Assembly: GCA_003506895.1 (NCBI GenBank)
Contig: DNXO01000001.1
Coordinates: 1-64,000, forward strand
Source: Acetobacteraceae bacterium
GTDB lineage: Bacteria; Pseudomonadota; Alphaproteobacteria; Acetobacterales; Acetobacteraceae
DNA length: 64,000 bases
Direction of reading: 5' to 3'
Shown here: piece after piece, positions 18,078 through 26,525 of the stretch
Numbering within the stretch: the stretch's first letter is position 1
Layout of the letters: each line of letters starts with the position of its first letter
Translations under genes and position numbers: made by a program
Notes under the pieces: model-generated
Told to the model about the DNA's origin: nothing
Database searches by the model: none
What the model saw: only the letters and a program-made list of their open reading frames with translations

Positions 18078-18695
18078 ATGTCACGACAAGCACTCATTCA
18101 GCACCTGCGCGCCGCGCGCATCGTGCCCGTGGTCCGCACCAGCACCGCAGCCCACGCCGAGACCGCCGTCTTGTGGCTGCAAGCTGCTGGGATCCGCATC
18201 TTCGAAATCACCATGACGATACAAGGCGCAATCCCGCTCATCGCTCGCCTCGCAAAAGACCCGGAGCTATTGATCGGCGCCGGCACGGTCCCGGACGCCG
18301 CCACGGCACAGGCCTGCCTGGATGCCGGTGCCCGCTTCCTGGTTGCCCCCTGGGTGGATCCGACTCTGTCCGCGCCCTGTCGGGCCGCCGGCGCGGCGTT
18401 GATGCTAGGTGCCCTGACCCCGACCGAAGTCCGAGCGGCACTGGCCGCCGGGGCCGATGTGGTGAAGGTTTTCCCTGCGTCCTCGGCGGGTGGCCCTGGT
18501 CACATCAAGGCTTTGGTCAGCGTCTTCCCCGGCGTTGCCTTCTGTCCGACCGGCGGTGTGGAGCCTGGCAATGTCGCGGCCTATCTATCCGCGGGCGCCG
18601 CCTTCGTCGGCATGGGCGGCGCGCTGGTTGACGAAAAGCGGATCGCCGCCGGCGACCGCGCCGCGATCGAGGCCGCCGCGAGGGCCATTCTGTGA
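18078..18695 (+). CDS. eda: 2-dehydro-3-deoxy-phosphogluconate (KDPG/KDPGal) aldolase
   Basis: 205 residues from the ATG at 18078 (CGGAGGGAG upstream). A cytoplasmic class I aldolase splitting KDPG to pyruvate and glyceraldehyde 3-phosphate. The Schiff-base Lys is K130 in ADVVKVFPAS and the general base Glu is E43 in FEITMT; IGAGTV and PTGGV are the phosphate-binding turns. Overlaps kdgK by 4 bp (GTGA), giving the lower Entner-Doudoroff pair. Confidence 0.95.
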   Translation: MSRQALIQHLRAARIVPVVRTSTAAHAETAVLWLQAAGIRIFEITMTIQGAIPLIARLAKDPELLIGAGTVPDAATAQACLDAGARFLVAPWVDPTLSAPCRAAGAALMLGALTPTEVRAALAAGADVVKVFPASSAGGPGHIKALVSVFPGVAFCPTGGVEPGNVAAYLSAGAAFVGMGGALVDEKRIAAGDRAAIEAAARAIL

Positions 18696-19618
18696 CCGCC
18701 GATCTGTTGTGCATGGGCGAGCCGATGCTGGAGTTCAATCAACTTCCGCCTGGTTCCGACGGCGCCCGGCACTACCTGGAGGGACATGGCGGCGACACCT
18801 CCAACGCCGCCATCGCCGCCGCCCGCCAAGGCGCGCGGGTCGGCGTGATCGCCGCGGTGGGACAGGACATGCCGGGCGACAGCTTTATCCGCCTATGGCA
18901 GCAGGAAGGCGTCGATACCGCCACCGTCCTGCGCAGCGATCGTCATCAAACCGGCATCTATTTCGTGACCCACGACGATGACGGGCACCATTTCCAGCAT
19001 TACCGGACGAACTCGGCCTCGGCGATGTACCGGACGGCAGATGTGCCGGTGGATGCAATCGCCTCGGCGCGCATTCTGTATGTGTCCGGCATCAGCCAGG
19101 GGATTTCCGCAAGCGCCTGCGACGCGGTGTTCGCGGCGATCGATGTGGCGATGCGGCACGGCGTGAAACTCGCCTATGACACCAACTACCGGCCCCGGCT
19201 TTGGCCCCCCGCACGCGCGGCGGCGGTGATGCACGCGGCCATGGCCCACGCGGACTACGCCATCCCGGGCCTGGAAGACGTCCGAACGCTGACCGGGATC
19301 GAGGATCCAGACGCGATGCTGGATTTCTACCTGCGGCTGGGCTCCAAGCTGGTGCTGCTCAAGATGGGCGAGGCTGGGGCGTATCTCGCCACCGCAGACC
19401 ACCGTGTGCGGATTCCCGCCTATCCCGTGGTGCCCGTGGATGCGACCGGCGCGGGAGACACGTTCTGTGGTGCGTTTCTCGCCCGAATTCTGGCGGGTGA
19501 CACGCCGGAGGCGGCGGCGAAATACGCTGGCGTGGCTGCGGCGTTGAAATGCACGGGATACGGGGCCGTGCGGCCCATTCCCCGAACGGCCGACGTGCTG
19601 CGGGCTATCGGAGGTTAG
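18692..19618 (+). CDS. kdgK: 2-keto-3-deoxygluconate kinase, PfkB family
   Basis: 308 residues, GTG start inside the eda stop overlap. PfkB/ribokinase features: GEPMLEFNQ at the N terminus, HGGDTSNAAIAAARQG substrate loop, YDTNYRPRLW (sugar/ATP region), and VDATGAGDTFCGAFLA with the catalytic Asp and anion hole (about 249-264). Phosphorylates KDG for cleavage by Eda, consistent with sugar-acid (hexuronate or gluconate) catabolism. Confidence 0.93.
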   Translation: MTADLLCMGEPMLEFNQLPPGSDGARHYLEGHGGDTSNAAIAAARQGARVGVIAAVGQDMPGDSFIRLWQQEGVDTATVLRSDRHQTGIYFVTHDDDGHHFQHYRTNSASAMYRTADVPVDAIASARILYVSGISQGISASACDAVFAAIDVAMRHGVKLAYDTNYRPRLWPPARAAAVMHAAMAHADYAIPGLEDVRTLTGIEDPDAMLDFYLRLGSKLVLLKMGEAGAYLATADHRVRIPAYPVVPVDATGAGDTFCGAFLARILAGDTPEAAAKYAGVAAALKCTGYGAVRPIPRTADVLRAIGG

Positions 19619-19654
19619 CCGAAACAGGCCCATATCATGCGCTCGTTGCGCTAA

Positions 19655-19703
19655 AGCCGGTGGAACCGCGATCCGTTCTCGTAGGATCGCGGTTCCACCG
19701 GCT
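19655..19703. repeat. Perfect 20-bp inverted repeat between convergent genes
   Basis: Arms 19655-19674 and 19684-19703 are perfect reverse complements around a 9-base loop. It lies between the kdgK stop (19618) and the convergent CoA-transferase stop (19715), so it may act as a bidirectional terminator, although there is no T tract. The length and perfection exceed ordinary terminators and could mark a REP-like element. Confidence 0.75.
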
Positions 19704-19714
19704 CAGTTCCGGCG

Positions 19715-20953
19715 CTAGATTTTGCGTTTAACGTGCAGGACGCCGGCCGCGCGCAAAGCCTCGATTTCAGCCTCGGTGTAGCCGTGCTGGGCCAGCACCT
19801 CGGTTCCGTGCTGGTTGAACTTGGGCGGTGGCCGGCGCGTGCCGCCCTTGGTGCGGCTGAACTTGATCGGCGTGCCGATGCCTTTGTACCAATCAAGTTC
19901 GGTGACCATCTCGCGGTGCGCCGTGTGGGGCGCGGCCGTCGATTCATCCACCGGCAGCACCGGTCCGGCCGGCACCCCTGCCCTGATCAGGCGCAGCGAC
20001 AACTCCTTGCCATCCTGATCGGCGAAGGCCGCGGCCAACGCCAGAGTCAGCGCGACACGGTTGACGTTGCGCTCGCCATTGCTTGCGAAACGCGGATCGT
20101 CCGCCAGTTCGGGCCGGCCGATTAGTTCGCACAGCTTGCGGAACTGGCCGTTGTTGCCGCTGGCGATGAAGATTTCGCACGTCCGAGTCGGGTATTTGTC
20201 GTATGGAACCAGATTCGGATGCGGATTGCCGGTTCCAGCCGGGCGCTTGCCGTTCAGGAAGTAGTTCGGCGCCTGGGGGTGCAGCAGCGCCATGCCGCAG
20301 TCGTACAGGGTCATGTCCAAATACTGACCCAGACCGGAAGTCTTCCGCTCATGCAGCGCCATCAGGATGCCGACAGCGGAGTAGAGGCCGGTGCCCATAT
20401 CCACGATCGCCGTCCCCATCCGCATCGGGCCGGTGCTGGCGTCGCCATTGATGCTCATCAGGCCGGTCATGGCCTGCAGGATCGCGTCGTAGCCCGGCAG
20501 CCCGCCCAGCGGCCCGTCGCCACCGAAGCCGGAGACGCGGCAGTGGATCAGGCCAGGGAAGCGCTTGGACAGAATTTCCTCATACCCAAGGCCCCATTTT
20601 TCCATCGAGCCGGGCTTGAAGTTCTCGATCAGGACGTCCGCGCCTTCCAGCAGGCGCAGCAGCACCGCCTTGCCCTCCGCCTTGCCCAGATCCAGCGAGA
20701 TCGCGCGCTTGTTGCGGTTGACGCCTATGAAATAGCTGGCATCGCCCTCGTGGAACGGCGGGCCCCAATCGCGGACTTCGTCGCCTTGCGGGGGTTCGAT
20801 CTTGATCACGTCGGCCCCGTGATCGGACAGGATCATCGTGCAATATGGCCCGCCCAGCACGCGGGTCAGATCGATGACCTTGAGGCCGGCCAGGGCGCCG
20901 GGCGTCTTTGCCAAGCCTTTGCCGACCGGGTTCGGGCTATTCGAAACGTCCAT
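19715..20953 (-). CDS. CaiB/BaiF family CoA-transferase
   Basis: 412 residues with AAGGA 7 bp before ATG. Family III features: LKVIDLTRVLGGPYCTM, LSDHGADVIKIEPP, NRNKRAISLDLGKAEG, IENFKPGSMEKWGLGYE, and catalytic Asp in PGYDAILQAMTGLMSING. This branch resembles succinyl-CoA-dependent transferases of dicarboxylic or methyl-branched acids. A dienelactone hydrolase gene lies just upstream on the same strand. Specificity not resolvable. Confidence 0.92.
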   Translation of the reverse strand: MDVSNSPNPVGKGLAKTPGALAGLKVIDLTRVLGGPYCTMILSDHGADVIKIEPPQGDEVRDWGPPFHEGDASYFIGVNRNKRAISLDLGKAEGKAVLLRLLEGADVLIENFKPGSMEKWGLGYEEILSKRFPGLIHCRVSGFGGDGPLGGLPGYDAILQAMTGLMSINGDASTGPMRMGTAIVDMGTGLYSAVGILMALHERKTSGLGQYLDMTLYDCGMALLHPQAPNYFLNGKRPAGTGNPHPNLVPYDKYPTRTCEIFIASGNNGQFRKLCELIGRPELADDPRFASNGERNVNRVALTLALAAAFADQDGKELSLRLIRAGVPAGPVLPVDESTAAPHTAHREMVTELDWYKGIGTPIKFSRTKGGTRRPPPKFNQHGTEVLAQHGYTEAEIEALRAAGVLHVKRKI

Positions 20954-20979
20954 CAGTGTGTCCTTGTATGCCCTTGATC

Positions 20980-21678
20980 CTAGGCCAGCGCCGCGACAAG
21001 TGCCTCAGCGCTGCGCCCGTTGGCGATCGTCGCCGACCTACCGTCCCAGTGAATGCCGTTCACCCGAGCGAACGCGTGGTCGGCGTCCGGATAGACGTAG
21101 CTGACCGCGTGCTTGTGGCCCTTCGTCGCCGCGACCACCGCCGCCCGGCCTTCCGGCGGGAAGAAGGCATCCTTGTCGGCGATGTGGATAACGAGCGGCT
21201 TGGTCACCTTGCTCAGGTCGCCCAGCAGACCGTCCAACCCGACGCCGTAGTAGGAGATGTTGGCATCGGCGTCGGATTGCTCCGCCATCATGACCGCCAG
21301 GCGGCCACCGAGGCAGTAGCCCATCGTGGCGACCTTGCCGTTGGAACCGGGCAACGTGCGGCAGGCGGCGACCGTGGCTTTCAGGTCCTCGATGCCCTTT
21401 ACCTGATCGAAGGTCTGGAACAGTTCGAATGCTCGCTTCCACTCGGCGTCGGTCTTGTCGGTGATATCGATGCCGGGTTCGATGCGCCAGAACAGATCGG
21501 GCGCAACGGCGATGAAGCCCAGGTCGGCAACCCAGGCCGCGATGTCACGCATGGCCTGGTTCACGCCAAAGATTTCCTGGATCAGCACGACGACGCCGGC
21601 CGGCTTTGCCTTCGGTTCCACGACATAGGCGGCGAACGCGCCGCTACCGTCGGTTGCTTTGATGGTGATGCTGGCCAT
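20980..21678 (-). CDS. Dienelactone hydrolase family protein
   Basis: 232 residues from the ATG at 21678 (GGAGCG upstream). The Cys-His-Asp triad is visible: nucleophile Cys in MGYCLGGR, Glu in LIQEIFGVN, Asp in HIADKDAFFP, and His in DADHAFAR. DLH opens dienelactone in chlorocatechol breakdown, but the family is widely used for other esters and lactones. Its neighbours (CoA-transferase, prmA) give no pathway. Confidence 0.9.
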   Translation of the reverse strand: MASITIKATDGSGAFAAYVVEPKAKPAGVVVLIQEIFGVNQAMRDIAAWVADLGFIAVAPDLFWRIEPGIDITDKTDAEWKRAFELFQTFDQVKGIEDLKATVAACRTLPGSNGKVATMGYCLGGRLAVMMAEQSDADANISYYGVGLDGLLGDLSKVTKPLVIHIADKDAFFPPEGRAAVVAATKGHKHAVSYVYPDADHAFARVNGIHWDGRSATIANGRSAEALVAALA

Positions 21679-21733
21679 GATTGTACGCTCCACGATTGCT
21701 TGGCGGGCAGAATACCCCAACAGCGGATGCTGA

Positions 21734-22678
21734 CTAGAACCTCTCGGTATCCACCACGCTGAACCGCGCCGAACGGGGGCGCTCGGTATGTGTCCCGGAC
21801 GACTTCCGCAGCACGAGCGTCGTCCACGCCCCTTGCGGCAGCATCCGCTCTAGTTTCAGCCCCTGCGCGCGGTGGGCCGACAGCACCCAGCGCGCCTGGT
21901 TCTTCAGCAGACCCGCCAGAATCGCCGTTCCGCCCGGCGCCAGGTTCAGCGCCAGATCACGCGCCATCATGCACAGCGGGCGGGCGAGGATGTTGGCGAA
22001 CACCAGATCGTACGGTCCATGAGCGCGCACGAACGGGTCGGTCCACCCGTCCGCCAAATGGGCCTGAACAAGATGAGCGACACCATTCATGTCAGCGTTC
22101 TCGGCGGTGACGCGCACCGACCACGGGTCGATATCGGTCGCCAGCACCTTCCGGTTCAGCAGCTTCGCGGCACCCATCGCCAGGATGCCCGACCCGGTGC
22201 CCATATCCAAAATCCGCCGCGGCCGCCGGCGCGCGACGGTTTCCAAAGCCACCAGACAACCGCGGGTCGAGCCATGCTCGCCGCTGCCGAACGCCAGACC
22301 CGCATCCAGCGTCAGGGTGATCCGGTTCGGTGTTTCCAGCCCCTTCAGATGCGTCCCTCGCACCGCGAACCGCTGCCCGATCAGTTGCTCAGGAAACGAC
22401 GCATAGGTCTTCGCCAGCCAGCCATCGGCCTCGGTGGCCGATCGTTCCAGAACCGGCGATTCGCCCGTCAGCATCGCGGCCAGGGCCAGGGAGGAGGCCA
22501 GTTCGGCTTCGTCGATACCGACCTGCTTCACGCCTTCCACCCGCCAGATGCCGGTGGCTTCGTCCTTGAAGAAGCCGACTGTCTCGCAGGCGTTGGCCAG
22601 GGCGGCTTCGAACGCCTCCAGCGCGTCTTCGGACACGCTGACGGCAACGGTTTCCAGGGGGATCGGGTGATTGGCCAT
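21734..22678 (-). CDS. prmA: Ribosomal protein L11 methyltransferase
   Basis: 314 residues from the ATG at 22678, 13 bp after the helicase stop. SAM-binding motif RILDMGTGSGILAMGAAKL, acidic ATDIDPWSV, and VFANILARPL, the family's N-I-L-A catalytic motif. The N-terminal substrate domain (about 1-120) and FGSGEHGSTRGCL are present. Trimethylates L11 lysines and the N terminus. Confidence 0.95.
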   Translation of the reverse strand: MANHPIPLETVAVSVSEDALEAFEAALANACETVGFFKDEATGIWRVEGVKQVGIDEAELASSLALAAMLTGESPVLERSATEADGWLAKTYASFPEQLIGQRFAVRGTHLKGLETPNRITLTLDAGLAFGSGEHGSTRGCLVALETVARRRPRRILDMGTGSGILAMGAAKLLNRKVLATDIDPWSVRVTAENADMNGVAHLVQAHLADGWTDPFVRAHGPYDLVFANILARPLCMMARDLALNLAPGGTAILAGLLKNQARWVLSAHRAQGLKLERMLPQGAWTTLVLRKSSGTHTERPRSARFSVVDTERF

Positions 22679-22691
22679 CAATTTAGTTCCA

Positions 22692-24902
22692 TCAGGCACG
22701 CTCCACGAAGCGATCAAGCACGCGCTTGTCGCCGGATGTTTCGAAATGGACGTCCAGCTTGTCGTCATCGACCGAGCGGACGGTGCCGTAGCCGAATTTC
22801 TGGTGGAAGACGCGGGCGCCGACGGGGATTTTGTCGGGCCTGGCGGGACGGGCGGGCTGCTCCCACGCATCGATCACCCGCGGTGCGCGGGCAACGACCG
22901 GAAACTGCCCGGAGAACGACGTGGCCGCCGCGACGCGGGACCGGCTGGTACCGCCGCTGACGTCCACATGCTGGGCCGGGATTTCTTCCAGGAACCGGCT
23001 GGGGATGCTGACCTGCCAGTTGGCATAGATCCGCCGGTTGGCGGCATGGCTGACGATGGCGCGCTTCCGCGCCCTGGTCAGGCCGACATAGGCGAGGCGA
23101 CGCTCTTCCTCCAGCCCCTTGTTGCCGCTCTCGTCCATCGACCGCTGGTTGGGGAACACGCCTTCCTCCCAGCCCGGCAGGAAGACGGTGTCGAACTCCA
23201 GGCCCTTGGCACCGTGCAGGGTCATCAGGCTGACCTTGTCGGTGTCGCCGCGCTCCTCGTTCTCCATCACCAGGGCGACGTGTTCCAGGAATCCGCCCAG
23301 CGTTTCGAAATCGGCCAGCGCCCGCACCAGTTCCTTCAAGTTCTCCAGCCGGCCGGGTGCCTCGGCGGATTTGTCCTGCTTCCACATCTCGGTGTAGCCG
23401 GATTCATCCAGCATCGTGGCGACGGTGACGACGTGGCCGTCGATCTCCAGCATGTCTCGCCAATGGCCCATGTTCCGCAGCAGCGTGCCGATGGCCTCCT
23501 TCACCTTGCCCTTCAGGCCGCCCTGTTCGACCAACCGAGTGGCGGCGGCGGACAGCGGGATGTCCCAGGTTCGGGAGGCTTCGTGCATGGTGCGTAGCGC
23601 GGATTCCCCGACCCCGCGACGGGGCACGTTGACGATACGCTCGAACGCCAGATCGTCGGCGGGCTGCACGGTGGCACGCATATAGGCGATGGCGTCGCGG
23701 ATTTCGGCGCGTTCGTAGAAGCGCAGGCCGCCGACCACACGGTAAGGCACGCCGACGGTGATCAGCCGTTCCTCAAAGGCGCGGGTCTGGAAGCCGGCGC
23801 GGACCAGCACGGCGATTTCCGCCAGCTTGTGGCCGCCGCGGCGCAGTTCCTCGATCTTCTTGGCGACCATGCGGGCTTCCTCATCGGAATCCCACAGTTC
23901 CACCACGCTGACCTTCTCGCCGCCCTGGGCATCCGCCCGGCCCGGCCGCAACGTCTTGCCCAGCCGGCCTTCGTTATGGGCGATCAGTCCCGAAGCGGCG
24001 GCCAGGATAGAGGCGGTCGATCGATAATTCGATTCCAGCCGGACGATATGGGCGCCCTCGAAGTCCTTTTCGAAGCGAAGGATGTTTTCCACCTCGGCGC
24101 CCCGCCAGGAGTAGATCGACTGGTCGTCGTCACCGACGCAGCAAATGTTACGATGGCCCTGCGCCAAGAGACGCAGCCACATGTACTGAACCAGGTTGGT
24201 GTCCTGGTATTCGTCCACCAGGATATAGCGGAACCGGCGGTGGTAGTCGGCCAGCACCTCCGGCTGGGTGCGCAGGATTTCCACCACATGCAACAGCAAA
24301 TCACCAAAATCAGCCGCGTTGAGCGTGCGTAACCGCGCCTGATAGGCCGTGTAGAGCGGGACAGCGTGCCCGTTGGCGAAGTCGGAGTCCTCGTTCGGCG
24401 TGATTCGCTCGGGTGTCAGGCCGCGGTCCTTCCAGCGCTGGATCACCGCCATCAATGACGCCGGCGTCCACCGCTTGGTGTCGATCCGCACGGCTTCCAT
24501 CACCTGCTTCAACAAGCGGAGCTGGTCGTCGGTGTCCAGGATGGTGAAGTTCGATGCCAGCCCAACATGTTCGGAATGCCGGCGCAGCATGCGGGCGCAC
24601 AGAGCGTGGAAAGTGCCTAGCCAGAGGCCCTCGGCCGGTTCGCCGAGGATGGTGGAGACGCGTTCCCGCATTTCGCGGGCCGCCTTGTTGGTGAAGGTGA
24701 CGGCCAGCACCTGGTTGGGAAAGGCGCGGCGGGTCAGCAGGATATGGGCGAAGCGCGTGGTCAGGACGCGGGTTTTCCCCGTTCCAGCGCCGGCCAGCAC
24801 CAGCAGTGGACCATCGACGGTTTCGACGGCCGCGCGCTGTTCTGGGTTTAGTCGGGTGAGGTAGTCATGCGAATCTGGGGTCACCGGCTGGATATAGAAC
24901 AC
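22692..24902 (-). CDS. uvrD: UvrD/PcrA-type superfamily 1 DNA helicase
   Basis: 736 residues using the GTG at 24902; upstream in-frame codons are not family-like. SF1A motifs: LNPEQRAAV (Q motif), AGAGTGKT (I), VTFTNKAAREM (Ia), VDEYQDTN (II), DDDQSIYSWRGA (III), LESNYRST (IV), TLHGAKGLEF (V), YVGLTRARKR (VI). The C-terminal Tudor-like end (GARVFHQKFGYGTV...) fits PcrA/UvrD contact with RNA polymerase. Functions in nucleotide excision and mismatch repair. Confidence 0.95.
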   Translation of the reverse strand: MFYIQPVTPDSHDYLTRLNPEQRAAVETVDGPLLVLAGAGTGKTRVLTTRFAHILLTRRAFPNQVLAVTFTNKAAREMRERVSTILGEPAEGLWLGTFHALCARMLRRHSEHVGLASNFTILDTDDQLRLLKQVMEAVRIDTKRWTPASLMAVIQRWKDRGLTPERITPNEDSDFANGHAVPLYTAYQARLRTLNAADFGDLLLHVVEILRTQPEVLADYHRRFRYILVDEYQDTNLVQYMWLRLLAQGHRNICCVGDDDQSIYSWRGAEVENILRFEKDFEGAHIVRLESNYRSTASILAAASGLIAHNEGRLGKTLRPGRADAQGGEKVSVVELWDSDEEARMVAKKIEELRRGGHKLAEIAVLVRAGFQTRAFEERLITVGVPYRVVGGLRFYERAEIRDAIAYMRATVQPADDLAFERIVNVPRRGVGESALRTMHEASRTWDIPLSAAATRLVEQGGLKGKVKEAIGTLLRNMGHWRDMLEIDGHVVTVATMLDESGYTEMWKQDKSAEAPGRLENLKELVRALADFETLGGFLEHVALVMENEERGDTDKVSLMTLHGAKGLEFDTVFLPGWEEGVFPNQRSMDESGNKGLEEERRLAYVGLTRARKRAIVSHAANRRIYANWQVSIPSRFLEEIPAQHVDVSGGTSRSRVAAATSFSGQFPVVARAPRVIDAWEQPARPARPDKIPVGARVFHQKFGYGTVRSVDDDKLDVHFETSGDKRVLDRFVERA

Positions 24903-24997
24903 TGAGCGAACTTGGCAAAATGGCGCTTGGGACAGCAACCGGAGATGTGTCAGAACCACGCTCCCGGAATGTTGATCACGATCAGGACGCGTCACCG

Positions 24998-26515
24998 ATG
25001 CCGTTGCTTCCTCAAATCAGGCCGTTGACGGACCAGGCGCCAACCGACTCGACGCAACTACTGGCGCATGCCGTCTCACTGCAATCGGCGGGGAAGTTCC
25101 AGGAGGCAAAGTCCATATTAGAGGATCTGGTGGTCATCCACCCGGCGCGCTTCGATGTCATCACGCTTCTTGGCATCGTGACCGCGCAGTCGGAGGACTA
25201 CGAACAGGCCCTGAGAGTGCTTGATGTTTCCTTGCGCGTGAACCCGGATCAAGCCGAGGCGCGAAACGCGCGCGGCGTTTGCCTGGTGAAGCTGGAGCGG
25301 GCAGAGGCTGCGATCGAGAGTTTCGAACAGGCACTCGCGCTCGGCTTTCTCGAAGCCCACACAAATCTTGGCACCACGCTGACGAATCTCGGCCGGTACG
25401 AGGCAGCCCTGGACCATTACCAAAAGGCGCTGCAGGGCGCGCCAGCCGATCCAAAACTCTATCACAGCCAGGCTTTGCCGCTTCTCGCACTCCGGCGCTT
25501 TGATGAAGCGCTGGCGTCGCTGGACCACGCGATCGATCTGAATCCGGCCTTCGCCGAATGTTACTACCTCAAAGCCCTCGCGCATCTGATGCTTGGCGAC
25601 TTCACGACAGGGTGGGACCTGTTCGAATGGCGCTGGCGCATGCCCGAAGCCCGCACGGACGTTCGCAGATTGCGAGTGCCACTGTGGCTCGGCGACCGCG
25701 TGATCGAGGGCAAGACCATCCTTCTGCATGCCGAACAAGGCTTCGGCGACACATTCCAGTTCTGCCGGTTCGTGCCCCACGTGATCGCTCTCGGCGCGAA
25801 AGTTATTCTGGAAGTGCCGCCCGCCTTAACCGAACTGATGGCAAGCCTGCATCCGGATATCGAGATCATCGCCCGTGGAGCGCACCTACCGCGCTTCGAC
25901 CTTCATTGCCCTCTGATGAGCCTCGCTAAAGCCCTTGATCTCCAGCCCAATCGGATTCCTCGGGCGCCTTTCTATCTTCAACCGGACCCGCAACGTGTCG
26001 CGAAATGGAAGGTCCGGCTAGGGCCGCGCAAGCGGCCCCGCGTCGGCCTGATCTGGTTTGGGTCGATGCGGGGGGGGGCCGCGAACCTGAAGTCGATGGC
26101 GTTTGAGGATATGCTGATTCTTGCCGACACCGACGCTGATTTCTTTGCCCTGCAGAAACAGCAGGCGCCCGGGGACGAGTTGCTTTACCAGCGCAGCGAT
26201 CGGATCACCGATCTCGGCCCTGAACTGGCGGATTTCGCCGACACGGCGGCGGCGATGTCCTGCCTGGACCTGATCGTATCGGTCGATACCGGGCCGGCGC
26301 ATCTGGCCTGCGCACTGGGGCGCCCGACCTGGATCGTTTTGATGAGCCAGCCGGAATGGCGCTGGCCCGATAGTCACACAACGCCCTGGTATCCATCTGC
26401 CCGGCTGTTTCGGCAGACGATCGCCAACGACTGGACGCAGCCACTTGCAGCGGTCAAGGCAGGAATACAGCGCTGGCTCAGCGGGGACCTCGAACTGCCA
26501 GGTCCCGAACGCTGA
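24998..26515 (+). CDS. TPR protein with GT9-like C-terminal domain
   Basis: 505 residues from the ATG at 24998; the start is uncertain because ATG 24920 and GTG 24947 are also in frame but weak, and an upstream start would crowd the divergent helicase. About five TPR units (AQSEDYEQALRVLDVSLRVNP; LVKLERAEAAIESFEQALAL; NLGRYEAALDHYQKALQGAP; LRRFDEALASLDHAIDLNP) are followed by a glycosyltransferase-9-like fold (WDLFEWRW, HAEQGFGDTFQFCRF, VSVDTGPAHLACALGRPTWIVL). A run of nine G (26070-26078) lies in this domain. May transfer sugars to proteins; partner not shown. Confidence 0.8.
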   Translation: MPLLPQIRPLTDQAPTDSTQLLAHAVSLQSAGKFQEAKSILEDLVVIHPARFDVITLLGIVTAQSEDYEQALRVLDVSLRVNPDQAEARNARGVCLVKLERAEAAIESFEQALALGFLEAHTNLGTTLTNLGRYEAALDHYQKALQGAPADPKLYHSQALPLLALRRFDEALASLDHAIDLNPAFAECYYLKALAHLMLGDFTTGWDLFEWRWRMPEARTDVRRLRVPLWLGDRVIEGKTILLHAEQGFGDTFQFCRFVPHVIALGAKVILEVPPALTELMASLHPDIEIIARGAHLPRFDLHCPLMSLAKALDLQPNRIPRAPFYLQPDPQRVAKWKVRLGPRKRPRVGLIWFGSMRGGAANLKSMAFEDMLILADTDADFFALQKQQAPGDELLYQRSDRITDLGPELADFADTAAAMSCLDLIVSVDTGPAHLACALGRPTWIVLMSQPEWRWPDSHTTPWYPSARLFRQTIANDWTQPLAAVKAGIQRWLSGDLELPGPER

Positions 26516-26525
26516 TACGGCGCGA

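Noticed and set aside
21872..22960. 362-residue plus frame
   Set aside because: Antisense to prmA and the helicase; no motifs.
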